Below, piece after piece: positions 6,196-11,793 of a stretch of 12,318 nucleotides of DNA. Below the pieces are notes generated by a model. The model saw nothing but the letters and a program-made list of their open reading frames with translations. It ran no database searches and had not been told where the DNA came from. The first letter of the stretch is position 1. Each line of letters opens with the position of its first letter. Origin of the DNA: 73-13 sp035556395 (GTDB lineage Bacteria > Actinomycetota > Actinomycetes > Actinomycetales > Microbacteriaceae); assembly GCA_035556395.1 (NCBI GenBank), contig DATMFB010000044.1:1-12318 (forward strand). The letters run 5' to 3'. Position numbers and translations under genes: made by a program.

Positions 6196-7569
6196 ATGGA
6201 ACCCTGGCTCGTCGTCATCGGCGCGATCGTCGGACTCGTCGTCGGCGGCGCGGTCGCATGGATGCTCGCATCGCGACTCGCGGCATCCCGGTCGCGCGCA
6301 GCCGCGACGGCGGCGGCCGAGGTCGCCGCGGCCGAGCGCGAGCATGCGATCTCGCTGATCGCCGCCCAGCACGAGACCGCGCTCGCGCAGGAGCGCGCCG
6401 TCGCGGCGCAGGCCGCAGCCGACGTCCAGGCGGAGCTGGCGGGGGCACAGGCGTCGATCGACGCCCTGCAGCGGCAAGTCGCGGCGGCGGCGACCCAGTA
6501 CAAGGAGCTGATCGACCGGGGAGAACGCGACGCCGCGGCGCAGAAGGCGCGCGAGGCCGCCGAGTCGAAGGTCCTCCAGGCGCTGACGCCGGTGCAGGAG
6601 ACCCTCCGCACGATGCAGTCGAAGGTCACCGAGCTCGAGCAGCAGCGCGCGCAGCAGCACGGTGAGCTCGCGCAGCAGCTCAAGGCGGCCACGGAGGGCG
6701 AGGAGCGCCTGCGTGCGACCGCGGACGCGCTCGCCGCGGCGCTGCGGAACAACGCGGTGCGAGGTGCCTGGGGCGAGACCCAGCTGCGCACGCTCGTCGA
6801 GTCCGCCGGGCTGCTCCAGCACGTCGACTTCACCGAGCAGACCACGATCTCGGTCGACGACACGGCCCGCCGCCCCGACATGGTCGTCCACCTGCCAGGC
6901 GGCAAGCAGATGGCGATCGACGCCAAGGTGCCCTACAACGACTTCATCGAGGCGTCCGCGATCCCGCCGTCGGCGACCGGCGACGACGAGACGCGCCGCC
7001 GGAACCTCATCACGGCGCATGCCAAGCGCGTCCGGGGCCACGTCGACACCCTCGCGGGACGCGGCTACTGGAACGGGCTCGAGGTCAGCCCGGACTTCGT
7101 GATCGCGTTCATCCCGAACGAGGCCCTGCTCTCGGCCGCGAACGAGGGCGATGCCGGGCTCATGGACTACGCGCTGTCGAAGAGCGTCGTCCTCGCGTCG
7201 CCCGTGAGCCTCTGGGCGGTGCTCAAGACGGTGGCGTTCACCTGGCGCCAGGACGTGCTGACGGAGGACGCGAAGCGGCTGTTCGACCTCAGCCGTGAGC
7301 TCTATACGCGGCTGACGACCCTCGCCGAGCACGCGGAGAAGCTCCGGCGCAGCATCGATGCGACGGTGACGAACTACAACACGTTCGCGAGCTCACTCGA
7401 GAGCCGCGTGCTCGTCACCGCGCGCAAGCTGGACGACCTCGACGAGTCGAAGGTGATCGCCGAGCCGAAGCTCATCGAGAGCCGACCCAAGCAGCTCACC
7501 GCGCCGGAGCTCGCGGAGGCCGTCGAGGTCGAGCTGATCGAAGACTTCGAGCTGGACTCGCCGAGCTAG
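6196..7569 (+). CDS. rmuC: DNA recombination protein RmuC
   Basis: A 457-residue RmuC-family protein. Family knowledge: RmuC limits recombination at inverted repeats and carries a restriction-endonuclease-like core. An N-terminal membrane anchor (about residues 4-24) is followed by a long Ala/Gln/Glu-rich coiled coil (about 30-185) and then the RmuC domain. That domain starts with RGAWGETQL at 189-197 and contains the nuclease-like RRPDMVVHLPGG...AIDAKVPY segment (225-247), where Asp228, Asp242 and Lys244 fit a PD-(D/E)xK pattern. Family motifs also include FIPNEALLSAA and SPVSLWAVLKT. The acidic C-terminal tail (about 430-457) is poorly conserved in the family. ATG at 6196 is chosen because it starts right at the anchor helix. 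Its stop overlaps the glpX stop in the tetranucleotide CTAG. Confidence 0.94.
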   Translation: MEPWLVVIGAIVGLVVGGAVAWMLASRLAASRSRAAATAAAEVAAAEREHAISLIAAQHETALAQERAVAAQAAADVQAELAGAQASIDALQRQVAAAATQYKELIDRGERDAAAQKAREAAESKVLQALTPVQETLRTMQSKVTELEQQRAQQHGELAQQLKAATEGEERLRATADALAAALRNNAVRGAWGETQLRTLVESAGLLQHVDFTEQTTISVDDTARRPDMVVHLPGGKQMAIDAKVPYNDFIEASAIPPSATGDDETRRRNLITAHAKRVRGHVDTLAGRGYWNGLEVSPDFVIAFIPNEALLSAANEGDAGLMDYALSKSVVLASPVSLWAVLKTVAFTWRQDVLTEDAKRLFDLSRELYTRLTTLAEHAEKLRRSIDATVTNYNTFASSLESRVLVTARKLDDLDESKVIAEPKLIESRPKQLTAPELAEAVEVELIEDFELDSPS

Positions 7570-8555
7570 TCCTCGAGCCACTTCGAGGCGAGGTGCGTCG
7601 CCTGGATGCGGCGGATCGTGCCCGACTTCGAGCGCATGATGAGGCTCTCCGTCTCGACGTAGTCGCCGCGGCGCTCGACGCCCTTGACGAGCGAGCCGTC
7701 CGTCACGCCGGTGACGACGAAGATCGTGTTGTCGCCGCTGACGAGCTCGTCCTGGCTGTAGATGTAGTCCATCTTGAGTCCGGCGGCGATGCCGCGGGCG
7801 CGCTCCTCGTCGTCGAGCGGCGCCATCCGGCCCTGCATGAAGCCGCCGAGCGCCTTGATCGCCGCGGCGGTCGCGACGCCCTCGGGGCAGCCGCCGATGC
7901 CGAGGCACAGGTCGATGCGGGTGCCGCCGATGGCGGCGTTGATGCCGCCCGCGACGTCCCCGTCGAGGATGAGCCGCGTCGCCGCGCCGGCGGAGCGGAT
8001 CTCGTCGATGAGACCCTGGTGGCGCGGTCGGTCGAGCACGGCGACGACGATCTCACCGGTGGGCTTGCCGAGCGCCTTGGCGAGCTCGCGGACGTTGTCG
8101 CCCACCGACTGGTCGAGGGACACGACCCCCTCGCCGGCCGCGCTCGTGACGATCTTGTCCATGTAGAAGACGCTGGACGCGTCGAGCATCGTCCCGCGAT
8201 CCGAGACCGCGAGCATCGAGATCGCGTGCGAGCGGCCGGCGGCGGTGAGCGAGGTCCCGTCGATCGGATCCACGGCGATGTCGCACTTCGGCCCCTTGCC
8301 GGTGCCGACGACCTCGCCGTTGAAGAGCATCGGCGCCTTGTCCTTGACGCCCTCGCCGATGACGACGACGCCCTCGAAGTCGACCGTGCCGAGGAACTTG
8401 CGCATCGCGTCGACGGCGGCGCCGTCCGCCGCGTTCTTGTTGCCCTTGCCGATCCACGGCACCGCGCGGATCGCCGCGGCCTCGGTCGCCCGGACGAGCT
8501 CGAGGGCGAGGTTGCGGTCAGGGGCTTCGAAGTGGGGAGCGCTCGTCATCGACAC
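7566..8555 (-). CDS. glpX: Class II fructose-1,6-bisphosphatase GlpX
   Basis: This enzyme hydrolyses fructose-1,6-bisphosphate to fructose-6-phosphate and phosphate, the committed gluconeogenic step, in the cytosol and with divalent metal. From GTG at 8555 the protein has 329 residues. WIGKGNKNAADG (34-45, Asp44), VIGEG (Glu68) and DPIDGT (96-101, Asp96 and Asp99) reproduce the spacing of the E. coli GlpX metal ligands Asp33, Glu57, Asp85 and Glu88. A GGCPEGV segment further on carries the late glutamate. ATG at 8549, two codons in, is the conventional choice and would give 327 residues. I prefer GTG at 8555 because it lies 7 bases from a TAGGCT -10 box and no Shine-Dalgarno precedes either codon. 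It is divergent from fba, which acts on the same substrate. No class I FBPase is in the window. Confidence 0.95.
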   Translation of the reverse strand: MSMTSAPHFEAPDRNLALELVRATEAAAIRAVPWIGKGNKNAADGAAVDAMRKFLGTVDFEGVVVIGEGVKDKAPMLFNGEVVGTGKGPKCDIAVDPIDGTSLTAAGRSHAISMLAVSDRGTMLDASSVFYMDKIVTSAAGEGVVSLDQSVGDNVRELAKALGKPTGEIVVAVLDRPRHQGLIDEIRSAGAATRLILDGDVAGGINAAIGGTRIDLCLGIGGCPEGVATAAAIKALGGFMQGRMAPLDDEERARGIAAGLKMDYIYSQDELVSGDNTIFVVTGVTDGSLVKGVERRGDYVETESLIMRSKSGTIRRIQATHLASKWLED

Positions 8556-8576
8556 GAGAACGAGCCTAGCTAGACT
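8549..8576 (+). promoter_or_regulatory. fba promoter (-35 and -10)
   Basis: TCGACA (8549-8554, five of six bases of TTGACA), 16 bp, then TAGACT (8571-8576). This is the best sigma-70-like promoter in the window. The predicted start near 8583 gives a leader of about 39 bases containing a Shine-Dalgarno. The -35 box lies inside the first codons of glpX on the other strand, and the spacer contains the glpX -10 box. Confidence 0.65.
8563..8568 (-). promoter_or_regulatory. -10 box of leaderless glpX promoter
   Basis: The minus strand reads TAGGCT, followed by 7 bases (CGTTCTC) and GTG at 8555. The ten bases TAGGCTCGTT are identical to those before ychF. The hexamer is separated by only two bases from the divergent fba -10 box, and together they form a near-palindrome centred on CTAGCTAG (8566-8573). 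Confidence 0.6.
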
Positions 8577-8611
8577 CGAGACGCACCCGCACGATGCCCC
8601 CACGTTCTCCC

Positions 8612-8616
8612 GGAGG
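8612..8616 (+). promoter_or_regulatory. Ribosome binding site of fba
   Basis: GGAGG (within CGGAGGAAGCC) lies 5 bases before the ATG at 8622. It fixes the start of fba and shows this gene uses a leadered, Shine-Dalgarno-driven message, unlike its divergent partner glpX. Confidence 0.8.
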
Positions 8617-8621
8617 AAGCC

Positions 8622-9647
8622 ATGCCCGTCGCCACGCCCGACCAGTACGCGGAGATCATCGCGAAGGCGAAGGCCGGTGGCTACGCCCTCCCCGCGATCA
8701 ACGTGAGCAGCTCGCAGACGGTCAACGCCGTCCTCCAGGGCCTCGCCGAGGCGGGCTCGGACGGCATCATCCAGGTCTCGACGGGCGGCGCCGACTACTT
8801 CTCCGGACCGAGCGTCAAGCAGCGCGCGACCGGCGCGATCGCGTTCGCGAAGTACGCGACGGAGGTCGCCAAGTCGTACCCGATCACCGTCGCGCTGCAC
8901 ACCGACCACTGCCCCAAGGAGGCGCTCGGCAACTTCGTCGAGCCGCTCATCGCGTTCTCCGAGGAGGAGGTGCGAGCCGGCCGCGGCCCGCTCTTCCAGT
9001 CGCACATGTGGGACGGCTCGGCCGTGCCGCTCGCGGAGAACATCGAGATCGCGAAGGCGCTGCTGCCGAAGATGAAGAACATCGGCGCGATCCTCGAGGT
9101 CGAGATCGGCGTCGTCGGCGGCGAGGAGGACGGCGTCGTCGCGGAGATCAACGAGAAGCTCTACACGACGCTTCAGGACGTCGAGCAGGTCGTCGACGCG
9201 ATCGGGCTCGGCGAGCAGGGCCGATACATCGCGGCGCTCACCTTCGGTAACGTCCACGGCGTCTACAAGCCGGGCAACGTCAAGCTGCGCCCCGAGATCC
9301 TCGGCGAGATCCAGGCCGGCATCGCGGCGAAGTACGGCACGGGCGCCAAGCCGCTCGACCTCGTCTTCCACGGCGGCTCGGGCTCGAGCCCCGAGGAGAT
9401 CGCGACCGCCGTCGCGAACGGCGTCATCAAGATGAACGTCGACACCGACACCCAGTACGCGTTCACGCGCTCGGTCGCCGGCTACATGCTCAGCAACTAC
9501 GACGGCGTGCTCAAGATCGACGGCGAGGTCGGCGACAAGAAGCGCTACGACCCGCGCGCGTGGGGCAAGGTCGCGGAAGGCCACATGGCGGCGCGCGTCG
9601 TCGTCGCGGCGCAGGAGCTCGGCTCCGCGGGCAAGCACGTCGGCTGA
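8622..9647 (+). CDS. fba: Class II fructose-bisphosphate aldolase
   Basis: This zinc enzyme reversibly cleaves fructose-1,6-bisphosphate to dihydroxyacetone phosphate and glyceraldehyde-3-phosphate in glycolysis and gluconeogenesis. The protein has 341 residues, normal for the long class IIA form. HTDHC at 93-97 supplies catalytic Asp95 and zinc ligand His96. LEVEIGVVGGEEDGV (158-172) supplies the conserved glutamates. GNVHGVYKPG (209-218) supplies His212 and HGGSGSS (250-256) supplies His250, the other zinc ligands. The start is fixed by GGAGG. It is transcribed away from glpX and followed after 13 bases by a RidA-family gene, probably in one operon. Confidence 0.97.
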   Translation: MPVATPDQYAEIIAKAKAGGYALPAINVSSSQTVNAVLQGLAEAGSDGIIQVSTGGADYFSGPSVKQRATGAIAFAKYATEVAKSYPITVALHTDHCPKEALGNFVEPLIAFSEEEVRAGRGPLFQSHMWDGSAVPLAENIEIAKALLPKMKNIGAILEVEIGVVGGEEDGVVAEINEKLYTTLQDVEQVVDAIGLGEQGRYIAALTFGNVHGVYKPGNVKLRPEILGEIQAGIAAKYGTGAKPLDLVFHGGSGSSPEEIATAVANGVIKMNVDTDTQYAFTRSVAGYMLSNYDGVLKIDGEVGDKKRYDPRAWGKVAEGHMAARVVVAAQELGSAGKHVG

Positions 9648-9660
9648 GGGGCAGAACGTC

Positions 9661-10047
9661 ATGGCCGAGCGCGTCCACCGCATCCCCGCCCCCGTCTTCC
9701 CCGGCATCGCCGACAGCGTCCGCGTCACGGCCGGCGACCAGCTCTTCCTCTCGGGCGTCGTCGCCTTGCGCCCCGACGGAACGCCGGCACAGAGCTTCCA
9801 GGAGGAGGCCGAGCTCGTCTTCGCCGCCCTCCAGGCGGCGCTCGAGCGCGGCGGCGCGACGTTCTCCGATCTCATCCGGGTCAACGTCTACATCGTGGGC
9901 CTGACGCCCGAGCGCGTCGCGACCTATCGCGAGGTCCGCGACCGGTTCATCGACCCGGAGAACGTCCCGGCGTCGACGCTCATCGGCATCGCGGCGCTCG
10001 TCAGCGGCGCCTTCCAGATCGAGATCGACGCGATCGCCGCGGTCTGA
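9661..10047 (+). CDS. RidA/YjgF family protein lacking the catalytic arginine
   Basis: A 128-residue single-domain Rid protein. Typical features are LFLSGVVALRPDG (28-40), the helix QEEAELVFAALQAAL (47-61), SDLIRVNVYI (69-78) and a C-terminal IEIDAIAAV. Archetypal RidA hydrolyses reactive enamine/imine intermediates using Arg105 in a PARS motif, with Glu120. Here the matching stretch reads NVPASTLIGIA, with Ser105 in place of Arg, and the terminal IEIEA is IEIDA. The protein therefore belongs with the arginine-less Rid subfamilies, whose activities are largely unknown, and imine deaminase activity should not be assumed. ATG at 9661 follows the fba stop by 13 bases, and GAGGGG at 9646-9651 overlapping that stop can serve as ribosome binding site, so it is probably cotranscribed with fba. 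Confidence 0.9.
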   Translation: MAERVHRIPAPVFPGIADSVRVTAGDQLFLSGVVALRPDGTPAQSFQEEAELVFAALQAALERGGATFSDLIRVNVYIVGLTPERVATYREVRDRFIDPENVPASTLIGIAALVSGAFQIEIDAIAAV

Positions 10048-10058
10048 GGGCCAGGCAC

Positions 10059-10071
10059 CCGGCTACGCCGG
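10059..10071. terminator. Small hairpin between convergent RidA-family and MOSC genes
   Basis: CCGGC-TAC-GCCGG forms a 5-bp GC stem with a 3-base loop, 12 bases after the RidA-family stop and spanning the MOSC stop codon. There is no T-run on either side, so intrinsic termination is uncertain. It is the only hairpin I see in this 15-bp convergent gap. Confidence 0.3.
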
Positions 10072-10617
10072 AGCCCACTCGAGGAGCCCCGGCGCACCTC
10101 GTGGGGCCGGCTCGACGACGATCGCATCGCCCGAACGGACCTCACCGGTACGCAGCACCCGGAGATAGGGCCCGAGACGGCCCGCGGCGGCGAAGCGCTT
10201 GACCCATCCCGACGCGGGGGCGATGCCCTGCTCTTCGACCCACCTCGCGAAGGTCTGGCAGGGCTTGCGGGGCCGAGTGACCTCCAGCAGCACGCCGCCG
10301 CCGATCCTCCAGCGATCACCGAGACGAACGGCGTTGACGTCGAACCCCTCGACCCTGAGATTCTCGCCGAACACCCCGGGCGGGAACTCGCTGCCGACCT
10401 CCCGCGCCCACCACTCGGCATCCTCCTCGCCGTAGGCGTAGACAGCCTGGTCGAGGCCGCCATGCCGCTCGCGATCGGCCTGGACGTCGGCGTAGAGCCC
10501 GTACGTCCCGACGCGGACCGGCCCGTCGACCGGCCGCTTGTCGATCCCGGTCACGCCGACCGGTCCCGCGTCCGACCGCAGCGCCGACACGACGCAGACG
10601 GCGAGGACCGATGGCAC
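10063..10617 (-). CDS. MOSC domain-containing protein (YiiM-like)
   Basis: A 184-residue protein that is essentially one MOSC domain. The family is related to the C-terminal domain of molybdenum cofactor sulfurases and to YiiM, which is linked to detoxifying N-hydroxylated bases with Moco. Visible family features are GIDKRPVDGPVRV (24-36), QADRERHGG (46-54), AVYAYGEED (58-66), FGENLRVEG (83-91) and the conserved cysteine Cys120 in RKPC. One usual glycine in the GDxQAD motif is Ala43 here (ADVQAD). The exact substrate is unknown. The GTG start at 10617 is supported by a TAGGGT box 6 bases upstream and the absence of a Shine-Dalgarno. It lies 9 bp downstream of ispH on the same strand, so read-through from ispH is also possible. 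Confidence 0.88.
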   Translation of the reverse strand: MPSVLAVCVVSALRSDAGPVGVTGIDKRPVDGPVRVGTYGLYADVQADRERHGGLDQAVYAYGEEDAEWWAREVGSEFPPGVFGENLRVEGFDVNAVRLGDRWRIGGGVLLEVTRPRKPCQTFARWVEEQGIAPASGWVKRFAAAGRLGPYLRVLRTGEVRSGDAIVVEPAPRGAPGLLEWAPA

Positions 10618-10623
10618 GCCGCC

Positions 10624-10629
10624 ACCCTA
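10624..10629 (-). promoter_or_regulatory. -10 box of leaderless MOSC gene promoter, built on the ispH stop codon
   Basis: The minus strand reads TAGGGT, followed by 6 bases (GGCGGC) and GTG at 10617, which puts the transcription start on the G of GTG. The first three bases, TAG, are the ispH stop codon. No strong -35 box is seen in the end of ispH. Confidence 0.5.
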
Positions 10630-11631
10630 TTCCCGGCGGCCCCCGAGCGAGCGAGCGTCGCCGTCGACGCGGAGCTCCTTCGGGAGGGAGAACATGAGAT
10701 CCTCGCGGGCCGTCTCGACCTCCTCGACGTCGGTGTATCCGGCGTCGGCGAGCCACGTGAGGACCTCGCGGACCAGCACCTCGGGGACGCTCGCCCCGGA
10801 GGTCACGCCGACCGAGGTCACGCCGTCGAGCCAGGCCGGATCGATCTCGGCGGCGTAGTCGACCCGGTGCGCGGCCTTCGCACCGCTCGCGAGGGAGACG
10901 TCGACGAGGCGCATGGTGTTCGAGCTGTTCTCGCTGCCGACGACGATGACGAGGTCGGCACCGGCCGCGACCTGCTTGATGGCCACCTGGCGGTTCTGCG
11001 TCGCGTAGCAGATGTCGTCGCTCGGCGGGTCCTGCAGGTCGGGGAAGCGGGCACGCAGCCGCCGGACGGTCTCCATCGTCTCGTCGACCGAGAGCGTCGT
11101 CTGGGAGAGCCAGACGAGCTTGCTCGGGTCGGCGACGACGACGCGGTCGGCCTCGTCGGGTCCGTTGACGAGGATCGTCTGATCGGGCGCGTGGCCCATC
11201 GTGCCCTCGACCTCCTCGTGGCCGGCATGGCCGATGAGCAGGATCTGGTAGTCGTCGCGCGCGAATCTCGTCGCCTCGCGGTGCACCTTGGTGACGAGCG
11301 GGCAGGTCGCATCGATCGTGAGCAGGTTGCGCGCCGCGGCGCCCGCGTGCACCGCGGGCGAGACGCCGTGGGCGGAGAAGACGACTCGGGCGCCCTCCGG
11401 CACCTCGGTGACGTCGTCGACGAAGATCGCCCCGGCCTGCTCGAGCGTGCGCACGACGTGGATGTTGTGCACGATCTGCTTGCGCACGTAGACCGGCGCC
11501 CCGTGCAGCTCGAGCGCCTTCTCGACCGCGACGACCGCCCGATCGACGCCGGCGCAGTAGCCGCGCGGGCTCGCGAGGAGGACACGGCCTCGGCTCGGCG
11601 CCGCCGCGACCGACCCGTTCTTGATCGTCAC
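10627..11631 (-). CDS. ispH: 4-hydroxy-3-methylbut-2-enyl diphosphate reductase IspH
   Basis: Last step of the MEP pathway: this [4Fe-4S] enzyme reduces HMBPP to isopentenyl and dimethylallyl diphosphate. The protein has 334 residues from GTG at 11631. The three cluster cysteines are Cys26 (PRGYCAGV), Cys110 (TIDATCPLVTKVH) and Cys208 (DDICYATQNRQ), spaced as in E. coli IspH. Substrate-binding His55, His88 and His138, Glu140-type acid residues in GHEEVEGTMGH, and the GSENSSN phosphate-binding stretch are all present. The reading frame stays open upstream to about 12072, but that extension is antisense to the dehydrogenase gene and has no IspH homology. GTG at 11631 is favoured by length and by a TAGACT box 7 bases upstream. 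It reads toward the MOSC gene. Confidence 0.96.
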   Translation of the reverse strand: MTIKNGSVAAAPSRGRVLLASPRGYCAGVDRAVVAVEKALELHGAPVYVRKQIVHNIHVVRTLEQAGAIFVDDVTEVPEGARVVFSAHGVSPAVHAGAAARNLLTIDATCPLVTKVHREATRFARDDYQILLIGHAGHEEVEGTMGHAPDQTILVNGPDEADRVVVADPSKLVWLSQTTLSVDETMETVRRLRARFPDLQDPPSDDICYATQNRQVAIKQVAAGADLVIVVGSENSSNTMRLVDVSLASGAKAAHRVDYAAEIDPAWLDGVTSVGVTSGASVPEVLVREVLTWLADAGYTDVEEVETAREDLMFSLPKELRVDGDARSLGGRRE

Positions 11632-11638
11632 GCTCCCG

Positions 11639-11644
11639 AGTCTA
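11639..11644 (-). promoter_or_regulatory. -10 box of leaderless ispH promoter
   Basis: The minus strand reads TAGACT, followed by 7 bases (CGGGAGC) and GTG at 11631. Spacing fits a leaderless start. The GGGAG directly before GTG is too close for a normal Shine-Dalgarno. The -35 position is not recognisable. Confidence 0.55.
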
Positions 11645-11793
11645 CGAAGGCTGCCTGTGCACCCTCCCTTTTCAGGCGTGCGCGAGGATTCACGAGCCGT
11701 ACGTCCTCGAACCGTCGCGCACGCCGGAGGACGGGAAGTAGCCTTGCCCGTAGTAGCGACGCGAGACGCGGCGCCAGCGGGAATGGAGCACGA
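11645..11793 (+). promoter_or_regulatory. Upstream region of the dehydrogenase gene with ribosome binding site
   Basis: This is the largest intergenic stretch of the window. GGAG at 11785-11788 is 5 bases before the ATG at 11794 and is the likely ribosome binding site. TAGCCT at 11739-11744 is a possible -10 box with no matching -35. An inverted repeat CGTCCTC (11702-11708) / GAGGACG (11727-11733) with an 18-base loop lies upstream of it. No small gene is convincing here. Confidence 0.4.

Noticed and set aside
5425..7332. 635-codon minus-strand frame opposite the exonuclease and rmuC
   Set aside because: No recognisable domain, extreme Arg content, and it runs through the intergenic repeats. 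The plus-strand genes have full catalytic motifs.
8556..9884. Upstream extension of the glpX frame to about 9884, which would give 772 codons
   Set aside because: The extension is antisense to fba, has low-complexity acidic/Arg composition and does not match FBPase. GTG 8555 or ATG 8549 gives normal family length.
11702..11733. Inverted repeat CGTCCTC / GAGGACG as an operator or riboswitch
   Set aside because: A 7-bp stem with an 18-base loop is easily found by chance at this GC content and has no relation to a confirmed promoter. It is kept only as a note in the upstream region.
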